Assembly: GCA_905250885.1 (NCBI GenBank)
Contig: CAJNOQ010002869.1
Location: 1-22,313, forward strand
Length of the DNA stretch: 22,313 nucleotides
Source of the DNA: Didymodactylos carnosus
Taxonomy: Eukaryota > Rotifera > Eurotatoria > Philodinida > Philodinidae
Direction of reading: 5' to 3'
A program made the position numbers and the translations under genes. Each line of letters begins with the position of its first letter. The first letter of the stretch is position 1. Under the pieces are notes generated by a model. The model was not told where the DNA came from and did no database searches. It saw only the letters and a program-made list of their open reading frames with translations. Positions 1 through 8,696 of this stretch are shown here, in pieces.

Positions 1-104
1 AGCCTTGGAAGTGATATTCGTGATCACCGCGAAATTCTCTATCGAATGGTGTATGAAGTGTCGAAAAATAAATTTCACTGCAAGGCTGCCCTGGGTGCAT
101 CTTA
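1..104 (+). repeat. Left arm of a 104-bp perfect inverted repeat
   Basis: These 104 bases are the exact reverse complement of 22189-22292. Pairing stops at base 105 (t here against g at 22188 on the other side). The outer limit is unknown because the arm begins at the first base of the window. The arm covers a coding-like exon (1-94) plus ten bases after its possible splice donor. What is seen is the identity; whether it is a transposon end, a duplicated gene fragment or a local inversion scar is not decided by this sequence. Confidence 0.95.
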
Positions 105-342
105 TTTTCAATGCATTTATTGCATAATAGTTATCTTATTAGTAGTCTTATGTTATCTTTCTATTACAGCTTATCTTTATGCTCTTCTGTATCGATGTCT
201 CATAGTTTATCCGACCGGTAGCCATATGTATCACGATACAGTTTCGCCTTTGTAAGTTGATAATGCTTTTGTTGTCACGGATACGGAGTTCATTAGAGGA
301 AAAAAACACACTATCAGAGTGTTTGAATTCAAAGCACTCTAA
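1..342 (+). CDS. 3' end of an unrecognised gene, partial, three exons
   Basis: Reading from base 1 in frame 1, exon 1-94 encodes a peptide starting SLGSDIRDHREILYRM. A donor at 95 (GTGCAT), acceptor CTATTACAG ending at 169, exon 170-251, donor GTAAGT at 252, acceptor ending at 317 and exon 318-342 join with matching phases (1, then 2). They end at TAA 340-342, giving 66 visible residues. Introns would be 75 and 66 bases, the size of other introns here. The middle exon encodes a hydrophobic stretch (YLYALLYRCLIVY). I do not recognise the family. The weak point is the GTGCAT donor: unspliced reading also stays open to a TAA at 253-255, so a 69-codon read-through form starting at ATG 46 is the alternative. 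Exon 1 lies wholly inside the inverted repeat, so this may be a fragment rather than a working gene. Confidence 0.4.
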
Positions 343-489
343 GAACCATTAAAAGATACAAATTACAAATTTGAAGGCGAATAAAGAAAATACATGTGTT
401 ATAATGGATAAACAAGAAACTATTATGTCAAGATTCGTTGTTTATGATCATAATAGAATCTGACAGTAAAAATAAAAAGAATACTATAT

Positions 490-1760
490 CTTGTATGTTG
501 CGAAAAAGATGGAAAATAAAATGAACTATCGAATACAAGATTTGAAGGAACATGATAGGGACCAAAAGATATGCAGGATTCTGTACGAATTTCGAGTACA
601 CGCTGTGTTATTCTATTTTGTCAGTCAAAAGTACACAAGAAAAATCTTTTGCTCTAAAAGCGATAATATCGATGACGAATACGTATAACTATCAACTCGC
701 TTATTGACTAAACGAAATTTTCGAACAAGCGAACAGCAAACTGGAACTGTACACGCAATGTTTGTTTCAATTTGCAAAAGCGTTCGACAACAGAAGTCAC
801 ATAAAAAAGAGAAGATGTTTAGATGTCGCTTTTTATTAATGTTTTAGTGAATGAAGCGATTGATCTTGCCATTGATATTGTGATGAAAAAGAACACACAA
901 AATCGAGAATTAACAAAGTTAAATTAAAAAGACTTGAAGCAATTATCTGAGCTGATCAAATGGGATCCATCACATTTCTATAATCAACTCTTTCAATTAG
1001 TTGACGATGTATCGATGAGTTTCCCTTTAAAATTCATACTAATGGAGATCTTGATGAAAATCCTAGGAGTTAAAGTTGAACAGTATTAAGGTCGAAGATT
1101 GAAATGATGATATGTTCGTAATTACAAAAGAAAACGAAGACGATACACAATAATTGCCATAGAATAGTAGAACTGATCAACATCGAAAAATGCAATTCAT
1201 TCGTGAAGTGGAGAAGAACTATTACGAACTTTCATTAGTCGATGTTAAAGTCAAACGGAAATGAGCAAAATATAATACAAATGTTTACAGAAAACTGACA
1301 AATACCGACTTGTATTTACACTTGCTGAGTTTTCAAGTGAGAAAGTGTAAAACTATATTGATTAGTACGTTGATAGCAATATGTTTATCGAAACAATTGT
1401 TGAATGAATAATATGAACACATCGAACAATATCTGATGTAAAATTCTACAGAATCTAGCTAAGAGAAAAATAAAAAAGACGATCATCAAGACAACAAAAA
1501 CAACAATTTATTCGTCAACAAGTCACTAAGATGTTGATAAATTGAAGAGTTGTACAAAATAAGATGTGCCGAATGTTATAAATAAACAGACAAAGCCAGC
1601 TGTAATAGTATCTATAGAATGAGACACTAATGGAAAAGGATTAAAGAAAGATGGAAAGTCACGATCACATACTGAGAAACAAATACCCAGATCCAGCAAT
1701 CTAGGATAAGTGCAAGAGATAGTAATTAGAAAAAGAGGAAAATAAAAGAGAATATTAACA
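490..1760 (+). pseudogene. Decayed Penelope-like retroelement (reverse transcriptase)
   Basis: Many stops and frameshifts break the reading, but blocks in order match the Penelope-like reverse transcriptase plan. They are: a motif A-like RRCLDVA (about 810-830); VNEAIDLAIDIV followed by KDLKQLSELIKW (about 850-960); a motif B-like FQLVDDVSMSFPL (about 990-1030, where the family has Q-x-D-G-V-x-M-G-S-P-L); a motif C-like NDDMFVIT (1103-1126, usually YVDD); EKNYYELSLVDVKV (about 1210-1250); and VYRKLTNTDLYLH with a following K and hydrophobics (about 1280-1390), very typical of this class. Downstream, ELYKIRCAECYK (1547-1579) resembles the start of the GIY-YIG endonuclease of complete Penelope elements. 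The catalytic residues and frame are lost, so it cannot be active. Exact ends, and any target duplication, are not visible. An Athena-like endonuclease-lacking relative is the alternative. Confidence 0.75.
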
Positions 1761-2137
1761 TTGAAACATTCGCATTTGGCTTATAACAAAATAAGGTATA
1801 AATAAATGATGTGTGCATAAAATCGGACTCATCACGCATCATAATAAAGGGGAATAGACACTGTAATATCAGCATGTATACTCTCTATTTGTAGTGTTGA
1901 AGAAAAGAACAAAGTAGAAAGAAAAGATGAAGAAAACTATGTGCGTGCTTTTTATATTTTTGTTGATACCCTCTTGAAGATGATCTATTAGATTGAAGTT
2001 TCCATCTATAGTTTATGTTATAAATAAAAGTGCTAGTTATTCACATCATACAAATAGTATTCTGATTAAAGAAATGAGATTTTTATTATTATTTTTGAGG
2101 GCATAGCTCACTTCACACTAAATTCTTACATTTTTAA
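1761..2137. other. Noncoding A+T-rich stretch after the retroelement remnant
   Basis: No frame here is open for long and I see no splice-consistent exon. It may contain the 3' untranslated part of the decayed Penelope-like element, but nothing marks the boundary. Confidence 0.4.
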
Positions 2138-2281
2138 TACAGCCGTATCAAATAAGAAATATGTCTTACCTATCTCTCCACTTTTTGGCAAATGTTAGGA
2201 AATGTCTATATAGACATTTCCTAACATTTGCCAAAAAGTGGAGAGATAGGTAAGACATATTTCTTATTTGATACGGCTTTA
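2138..2281. mobile_element. Perfect-palindrome MITE, possibly Tc1/mariner type
   Basis: Bases 2141-2278 are a perfect 138-bp palindrome: two 69-base arms with no spacer, centred between 2209 and 2210 (GTCTAT/ATAGAC). The left end reads TA-CAGCCGTATC and the right end GATACGGCTT-TA. A TA dinucleotide therefore flanks both sides, with a single mismatch at the outermost element base (2140 against 2279). TA target duplication with CAG-type termini is typical of Tc1/mariner miniature elements; that family assignment is inference. The element carries no coding capacity. As single-stranded DNA or RNA it would form one uninterrupted hairpin. The lack of any arm divergence suggests it is young or maintained by repair between arms. 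Confidence 0.75.
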
Positions 2282-3515
2282 ATCAGTACCTGATTGTGGA
2301 TTAGAAATATGACAGTAGGTGCATGAACGTTCTTAGAGCTAACACTTAAAAGACGTTTTTAATATGAATTACGTATGTGTTATCGAGATGTAGAAGTAAC
2401 GAATGCACACATTCTCTAGAGATTGTCTACTCTTGCTTGTGATTCTGTACTTTGGAGAAAGTGTGAAATACACATTACACATTATCAAATCATTCCGAAA
2501 TTAAATTAATCAAGTTTTTAAAATAGAAGAGCAACTTGAATTCTCACTCCTTGTAGGTTTTTGATTCTCACTAACATCTAGTCAGTCACACAATATATGA
2601 ATACTGAACAAAAAGAGTTGAAGAAACTAAGTAAAAGTGAGGTGAAAGGTCTGTTTGTGGTTTGTTTCTAGAGTAATTCAGGTTAAACTTTATTAAACCT
2701 CATAGTTTTGTACACACAGTCAAAACGGTGCAGAGAGTTATAAGTATTCGTTTCGTAGAAACACTACGATCACTAAGAAAAGGGTCATTCTTTGGCGAGT
2801 GTACCACATTTACGTTGACTTCTGTCAATCGTATGGCACTTTCAGGACTAGTAGAACTCATCACGGTGATCACAAAAATCACCTGAAAAACTTTTCAAAA
2901 TGATCGCAAGGAGTTCTCCAGGCGAGGGTCCCGATAGACTTTCTGGCAAAATTGTTTTTGCTATGGCTTTGCCATTTCAAAAAATGAAAAGTTCAAACTG
3001 CATTTTACAAATACTACTCACCAATATGAACCTATTTTGCAGCCAAAAGAGTTTTTCCTAATGGTTTGTTTTTTTAAGAAAAATTGTACAAAAAAGTAAT
3101 TTTTGATGTTTTTTTATTCAAATATTGCTATGAAGATAAAATGAAAATTTAACACCAATATATGATTTAGAACTCCCAGTCCATTGTCTCTCTAACGGTG
3201 AAAACAACGGGGCTGTTTTCTAGAGTGAATAACAAAGCAACCACTAACTACTAGTTTTCAATTTTCCCCAACTTCTACTTCCTTCCTCTTTCAAAATCCT
3301 GAAACATTTGCTTCTGGTTGATGCTTCATCTCTAAGAAAATTGATCTTAAACTTGAGAAATATTACCATAACTGGATTTTTCAAAAGTGACTTGCCCTTT
3401 TAAAAGTGGAGAGACGATTGTCAAAAATCATATTGTTTTAAGGTTTTGTGGCAAAACTTATCGATTTTATGTTAAAAACTTAAATTAACCGCAGAAACAC
3501 TAAAAATTTAGTCAA
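2282..3515. other. Mostly noncoding interval with one doubtful minus-strand ORF
   Basis: Apart from the ORF at 2700-2882 described separately, this stretch has A/T-rich unique sequence and no exon I can phase. A short inverted repeat (GAAAACA...TGTTTTC near 3198-3218) is present. It could include upstream sequence of the small gene starting at 3516. Confidence 0.4.
2700..2882 (-). CDS. Doubtful small ORF or terminal exon with a polyadenylation-like signal
   Basis: A 60-codon minus-strand frame reads MIFVITVMSSTSPESAIRL and on to a stop at 2700-2702. Just inside the upstream edge a TTTTTCAG-type acceptor is possible, so it could be a last exon rather than a whole gene. An AATAAA hexamer on the same strand (2689-2694) follows the stop by only a few bases, which is unusually tight. 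No domain is recognised. The composition is protein-like but this may be chance. Confidence 0.2.
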   Translation of the reverse strand: MIFVITVMSSTSPESAIRLTEVNVNVVHSPKNDPFLSDRSVSTKRILITLCTVLTVCTKL

Positions 3516-3930
3516 ATGTTTAGCGGTCGGCCTGTGATTTGTCATTCAGTTAATAGTAAGGAAGAACTAGAAGCAAAGCTCCTTTCTCATACCGCATTCG
3601 GTTCGTACATTCACACCATTTTCTTAATTTACTCAATTCGTTATACTACAGTTGTGTTCAAATTGCTTAGAATTTGTGCTTTTTAAATCAATATTTAATT
3701 CTCTTCTCTACACTATTGACAATGGTCTCTGTTATTTGCTCGAATGGATATCATTTCGACATGATCAAGTATAATGTTGGTGCTTTAAGGAAATACTATC
3801 AAAGTTCCTTTTTTAATTTCAGCCTTGTCGTGTGATTCAGTACAAATATGCGGCATTATATTTAACAAATCGATGTTTGATTACAGTTGATGAACAATGT
3901 ATGCGCAAAACCTTAAAAATAATATGGTGA
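3516..3930 (+). CDS. Small three-exon gene of unknown function, 96 aa
   Basis: Exons 3516-3600, 3671-3768 and 3823-3930 join in phase (1, then 0) into 97 codons ending in TGA. Introns are 70 bases (GTTCGT...TTGCTTAG) and 54 bases (GTATAA...AATTTCAG). The product starts MFSGRPVICHSVNSKEELEA, has a hydrophobic middle (roughly residues 29-53, with FKSIFNSLLYTI) and ends with a Cys-containing segment (TNRCLITVDEQCMRK). No signal peptide is evident. Each exon is too short to stand out alone, but three consecutive exons with consistent phase, short introns typical of this locus and protein-like composition support a real gene. I do not recognise the family. A competing reading keeps exon 1 open to a TAA near 3690, giving a 58-aa unspliced product. 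No polyadenylation signal was located with confidence. Confidence 0.5.
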
Positions 3931-5400
3931 AGTGACTAATATTTGCTTGTGGGCAAAGGACGGATAATGGTTTCCACTAGAATCGGCCTTATTTGATGTT
4001 TAGAGGATGTTTTTACACAAAAAGAGAATATTAATATAGAATATATCTAATGTTTTATTTTGTCTCAAACCCATTATTATGGTCGGATAGTTGGCACTGA
4101 GAAGAGAAATATGATCGACATACAGTATGCACAAATCAAAATAAAATTTCAACCGATAGAGTATATATCAATCTATAGCATAAAAATAACCTTAAAAAAT
4201 ATACATAAGAGTTGTAACTGAAGGAAAAGTGTGACTAAAAAACGATTTCAAATATTTTTTATTAGTAGTGATCCTACTTTTATATTCATGTTGAGTTCAT
4301 CTACTGTAATTTCTATACCCTGTGATAGCATTTTCTATAAATTAAAAAGATCTGTATGATCTATCATGAGAAAATGATACAAATAGAGTAAAAATAAAAT
4401 TACAATAGTTCTTGGTACTAAAAAATAGAACATTTTTACTAACTTTTTTACTAAAATGGATACTAGAATAAATTTTTCATGAAAAATAAATACCATAGTC
4501 ATGATCAGAAGGAAAGAGTTGGAACAAAATAGCAAACTATGCCTATATAAAAAAATACTTAAATTTACCTTCTATTAGCAATCATTAAAGTAATCTAAAA
4601 CGACAGGATTTTTTTTTTCATTCTTGTCAATGTCACATTTTTATTTTGATTATATAGAAAGTAAAACATAAGAACGAAGATTTTACATTCAGTTAATAGT
4701 TCCTTTTCCTTTTATCATCAATTTTGCATAACGTTATAACGTTAATTATATATGAAATTGATCCATCCAAGATAAACTTTGATTACTTCATACATGAATT
4801 TCAGTTTATAAAATGATTGAATTATTTGCAGATAGATGATCTTAATTTAACGATTCTTTTTTTAAACTAAGTTTCTAGCAAAGAAATTTTTGATTTCGTG
4901 TTTTAATTTAATATGTTTGTTGATTATTCGAAGCCTCCACTAAGTAAATTTATATTCTCAACTCTCTTTCTCATAAATCATTTATCTTTTTGTTTTTAAT
5001 TTATATGGAATAATCGATTGAGATTGATTAGTTTGCTTTAATACTCAATATTAATCGAAACTGATTCACAAAACAACAATATTGCTGATAAATTTAGACA
5101 GATCTTAACTATTTATGATTGCTAAAAAATTTATATTATGGATTTATTATTAATTTTCCGAAAACAAGTTTGAAAATAGTAACAATATACATAAATAACG
5201 ATAGTAATTCGAGTAGTTTCTAAAACTATTAAATAATGATAATAATTTTTGATTATTTTCGTCGAAGATAAATATGCACGGAGATGTAATAAACTGGATC
5301 ACAACAACCAAAGCAGTATGTTTATTTTCTTACATAAATACAAAAATCTGAAGAAAAAACTAATAAATTTGTTTACTTTTAGATATCTGTACAAAATCTA
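3931..5400. other. A+T-rich intergenic stretch without a supported gene
   Basis: Very A/T-rich sequence with long homopolymer runs. The only notable structure is a 16-base perfect palindrome, TAACGTTATAACGTTA (4729-4744). A minus-strand AATAAA (TTTATT on + at 5321-5326) lies about 75 bases beyond the stop of the next gene and may be its polyadenylation signal. Short open frames here are rich in Leu/Phe/Ile and look like chance. Confidence 0.5.
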
Positions 5401-5993
5401 CTAGTCTTGAGCATGCTTAGACCGTCCAGAGATTATTTGACAGAATACGTTTGAGTAATGAGTTCTCTTGTAAGCAAAATATGTGTCTCTCAGATAACCT
5501 ATAATCTGGTCAATTGATGCTGATTGACATTTTCCAGAAACCTCTGAGATAATCAAGTGTAAGATGCACATTAAAGATATTAGCTGTTGGCTTTATTTTA
5601 TCGATACAAGAGTGAAGTGTATCAATAAAGTTTTGATAATGTTGTTCTTGTAATAAGAATATTGAATGATCTCAAAAATATAAAACATCTGACATTTCCA
5701 TATTGTTGATCAGCATTTTCAAATGCAGTGTCAACATAATTTCCCGGTACAGTATGATGATTAATTTGGTATATCAACAATTCTTGATTCTCATTATTAA
5801 TCCAATTACCAATCGTAGTCAGTGAAAATACAGCAACGAATACCAGTAATAAACGTAATGTTGTTAATTTTTTAGAATTTACAGATTTATAACAGACAAA
5901 TGTATGTAATACGTTTCGTTCAGATATGTTTGATATGGATGAATAGAACGGTAGTGATAAATCAGCCGAAGTACTTGTCGATGAAGTAAACAT
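5401..5993 (-). CDS. Predicted single-pass membrane protein, two exons, about 146 aa
   Basis: On the minus strand ATG (5991-5993) opens a 100-codon exon to 5694. A second exon, 5541-5401, ends at TAG and is open in phase 0 after an acceptor ...TCAGAG. The product begins MFTSSTSTSADLSLPF and has a clear transmembrane segment (about residues 45-62, LRLLLVFVAVFSLTTI). The rest, including DTAFENADQQYG and SIDQIIGYLRDTYFAYKR with two Cys, would lie on the far side. With no cleavable signal peptide, a type II topology is likely. The family is not recognised. The donor used (GTCAGA, intron 152 bases) is weak; an alternative donor GTAATT just after the membrane segment also joins in phase (with acceptor CTCAG) and would drop about 40 residues. 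The final exon composition and a downstream AATAAA support a real 3' end. Confidence 0.5.
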
Positions 5994-6057
5994 ATTTTAA
6001 TCAAATTATAATTGAATAGATGGCGCTGCATTATTATATAATAATATTTATTCAATT

Positions 6058-6137
6058 GTAACACATTGATGACCGGTGACGAGAAAACTCGTCCTTGTAA
6101 CGACGTAAACGATTTTTACCGGTCATCAATGTGGTAA
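6058..6137. mobile_element. 72-bp hairpin element with GTAA flanking repeats
   Basis: A 16-base perfect inverted repeat, CACATTGATGACCGGT at 6062-6077 and its complement at 6118-6133, bounds 72 bases. GTAA lies directly outside both ends (6058-6061 and 6134-6137), as expected for a 4-bp target duplication. Inside the left arm is a second perfect stem, GACGAG-AAAA-CTCGTC (6078-6093), so the folded strand is branched. A terminal CAC with 4-bp duplication is the pattern described for Chapaev-type DNA transposons, but a 4-base match can occur by chance, so the family is only a suggestion. It sits between two minus-strand genes and could equally be a structured regulatory element in the spacer. 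Confidence 0.55.
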
Positions 6138-6252
6138 TAGTGTATCCATTAAATATTGGATTTCATACAAATGAAATTTTTCTAATTCAATTTCATTCAA
6201 ATAGACGATCGTATTCTAATGATTCATACAATGTAATGCCAATGAAAAACGT

Positions 6253-6838
6253 TCAGTTAGATCCACCATAGAATGATGATATTTGCTGTCTCTAAAGTAG
6301 CCATTGTTAAATAAACAATTTTAATAAGAACTTACTCGATGTAATGAGTGGTCATATTCACGTTTTAGTATATCTAAAAATTCTTTTAATCGTTGTAGAT
6401 CTTTTGATGACCATAATTTGAATAGTACTAACATATCTTGTGAATATTTCATACTTTCATACAATATCCAATAGTAATGTAAATGAAAATTAATATCTTC
6501 ATCTCAAACAAGTCATTGATAATTTAATTGTACTTGTTGAATCATTATTGCTGTTGTTATTATTATTAGAAAGAATGTAATCGAAATGTTTACGCTTAAG
6601 ACAACGAATAAATGCCATACTTTTCACATAAAGAATACATAATCTAAAAATGAATCCAAGCTGTAACACTAATGAAAACTTATCCTAAATACATTGGTTA
6701 ATAAGCCAATAACTAGAGTTTTGATTACGAAAATGTTGATGTGCTCAAAAAGTAACAAAAGTTTAGAAAGCTTCTGTCTTCACTAGCTTTGAGAATTTCG
6801 ACAAGACAATTTTCTCGAGACATAGTTTTTTGAGTCAT
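6253..6838 (-). CDS. Small four-exon gene of unknown function, about 121 aa
   Basis: Minus-strand exons 6838-6729, 6643-6594, 6502-6336 and 6291-6253 join with consistent phases (2, 1, 0) into 122 codons ending in TGA. The last intron is clean: donor GTAAGT, acceptor CTACTTTAG, 44 bases. The product begins MTQKTMSRENCLVEILKASE and continues DRSFLNFCYFL. Its main exon is rich in Leu, Tyr and Lys (WILYESMKYSQD, then KDLQRLKEFLDILKREYDH), suggesting helices, and it ends SSFYGGSN. The pattern L-x2-IL-x5-DRSFLNFCYFL is faintly like the last helices of a CARD, which is a guess. The intron between exons 2 and 3 is uncertain: donor GTAAAC gives 91 bases, while a later GTACAA donor leaves a 31-base intron and keeps an Asn-rich insert (141 aa). 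If neither is used the gene is frameshifted and would be a pseudogene. Confidence 0.45.
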
Positions 6839-7558
6839 ATGGTTTCCCTTCTTTTAAAAGCTTTCTCTGTTGTGATTACTATCTCTCATGCTGCCAGTGA
6901 TTTACCAATGAAATGTCATTGCATAAGTGAACCGAAATGAAAAAACTATACTTCATCATTGTGATCCAATCGTAGTGATAAGAAACGAAATTCGTTGAAA
7001 ATGGCGACGATAAATAAGCATTTTTTTGACATGAATCAGCTTATCAGACAGATGTTACGTGGTCAGATGGAAAGAAGTGCTTATTCTGAGCACTTTTTTG
7101 TTGTTTAACAAATATCCAACTCATTCAATCAAACTTTTCAATCTAAACAAAATCAAAATCAAATACCATTCACTGCTTTTCATTTTTTTTCACAAGTGAC
7201 GACTACCGAGATATTCACTATTTTAGAGACTAATAGTAAACATATCACTACGTGGAAGAAAACAGACAATAACACTTTAGTTTTTGTTTAAATGGAAAGC
7301 TTTGATTGATTGAGTCCGGTATAGTTAAAAAACAAAAAAATGTGAGAAATAAACACGTCTTCCCTTCTGATTGCAAAGAATAATGAACTAGCTAGTAGAA
7401 ATATTCTACACCGCAGCGCTATGCGTTACTATCTTGTCTATTTTGACCTCTAGTGCTTTATTGTACCTCCAAAACAGCAATCAATTAATAAAAACTTTAG
7501 AGAGAATTCAGAGGTCTTTTTGTCAAAGATATTTATAATCAAATGTTATCGTCGTTAT
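6839..7558. other. Intergenic; one small plus-strand ORF at 7001-7108
   Basis: The only coding-like item is a 35-codon plus-strand ORF, ATG 7001 to TAA 7106-7108, reading MATINKHFFDMNQLIRQMLR and ending EHFFVV. It might be the first exon of a gene starting divergently from the minus-strand gene ending near 6838, but I found no phase-matched next exon. The remainder holds nothing I can name. Confidence 0.25.
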
Positions 7559-7962
7559 CAGTGTTTCTAATGATTAGTGGTCCCCGTGAGAGCAAAGTGG
7601 TCTTTCACTTTGTAAAAATGAAATCCACTCTGTTTCCACTTTGAAAGTAAAAAAAACCACGTTGCGAACCACTTTGCTTTCTAAAATTTCCACTCTGTTT
7701 TCTTCTCTAGTTTTGCCATCATGATTGATCTTATTAATTACCACGTTTGTGTACGCTCTGCTGAAAATTCTCATTAGAAACACTGGAAAGGTCCATGTTT
7801 TAGAACCCAAGCAGAAAACAGTTTTATAAACGCTGCTTGCTGATACTTTATTCGAGACCACTTTGCAGTTTAGCACAAAGTGGTTAGTGCCACTTTAGGC
7901 TTCAGAGCAAAGTGGTTCAATTCATTTTGATTACAATTCTCATTAGAAACACTGGTCGTCAT
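7551..7962. mobile_element. hAT-type nonautonomous element (MITE), 396 bp
   Basis: The element spans 7559-7954. Its ends are a 15-base perfect inverted repeat, CAGTGTTTCTAATGA at the left and its complement at 7940-7954. Flanking 8-mers are GTCGTTAT (7551-7558) and GTCGTCAT (7955-7962), matching at 7 of 8 positions. A CAGTG terminus with an 8-bp target duplication is the hallmark of the hAT superfamily. The interior has six exact copies of CCACTTTG or its complement CAAAGTGG (starting at 7593, 7636, 7669, 7858, 7876 and 7908), likely subterminal transposase-binding motifs. An extra internal copy of the right terminus (21 bases identical, 7766-7786 and 7935-7955) hints at nesting or partial duplication. 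The 100-codon minus-strand frame inside shows no transposase motif and is taken as chance. Confidence 0.85.
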
Positions 7963-8048
7963 ATTTAGTCCTGTTGTTCATGATGATAGCAATTGATGTT
8001 TTCTATTATCTAGCAAGTAGATAAATTATTGTTAAATCTATTATTTAG

Positions 8049-8290
8049 CGTCATTCATATGCTGAACAACGTGAAGCAGTTGGTAAGGTCATGTTTCCCC
8101 TACAAGATTTAAGCGAGATTCTGGATCTCTGATTGGTGTTCATACTTAGCAACATCAACAAAAGCATTAATTCTTGATGATTAAAATGCAAAAGATAAAG
8201 AAGGTTACACACGGTTGAGTGTGTTGGATGAAAAAAGGAATGTTTTCAAAATCTAAAAGAATACTAATGTTAGCTAAGATCAATTGTAGA
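8049..8290 (+). pseudogene. Coding-like scraps, one resembling the end of a C2 domain
   Basis: After an acceptor-like TATTATTTAG, the frame from 8049 reads RHSYAEQREAVGKVMFPLQD and then LSEILDL before TGA at about 8130. The spacing R-x3-VG-x-V-x2-PL-x-DL resembles the late strands of synaptotagmin-type C2 domains (for example IGEV..PL), but it is short. Further on, after a stop, a separate piece reads NAKDKEGYTRLSVL (about 8187-8228), reminiscent of an ankyrin-repeat start. No donor or continuing exon was found, so these look like remains of one or two genes lying beside the hAT element. The assignments are weak pattern matches only. Confidence 0.25.
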
Positions 8291-8696
8291 GAGTAACTGT
8301 TATGATAATATCAGCTTACTCTACCATTTGGGTATAAGAAATAAGGGAAGACGGACATTTGCTCACCGGACACTTTAAATAGAAAGAGTAAAATCATTTA
8401 CAAAATATATTCATACTATTATATATATATTCATACTAGTTAAAATTCCTTACAAATGAGAATCTTAAAATAGTGTATAAAACACGTTCAAACTAATTTA
8501 TGTTTCTTATATTGAGTAAATTTTGTACATCGAGTGTTCATAAACAATATATTTTTCAACAAGTATTAACTCTCTGAGAGCGCAGTAAAATTTTCCGTCA
8601 GGCTACCGAATGGCAATTAAAATTGCTCGAAAATTTGGTTAGCAGTTACCCCGCACTGATTGGCTAACAAACAGAAATATAAGACTATATATGGAA
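8291..8696. other. Noncoding stretch with TA-rich duplicated motif
   Basis: A motif ATATTCATACTA occurs twice (about 8406-8419 and 8427-8439) separated by a TA run. Around 8635-8685 an imperfect inverted repeat pairs GGTTAGCAGT with ACTGATTGGCTAAC. No coding frame or RNA gene is supported. Confidence 0.35.

Noticed and set aside
4335..4535. 66-codon minus-strand hydrophobic ORF
   Set aside because: Leu/Phe/Ile-rich reading of A/T-rich spacer with no splice or polyadenylation support.
6062..6133. Hammerhead ribozyme, because TTGATGA and GAGAAAAC occur near a long stem
   Set aside because: The core needs CTGANGA and GAAA in set positions around three stems; here the first C is T and the stems do not fall in the required order on either strand.
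7574..7876. 100-codon minus-strand ORF inside the hAT element
   Set aside because: It lies wholly within a noncoding-type MITE, shows no transposase motif and encodes mainly the repeated octamers.
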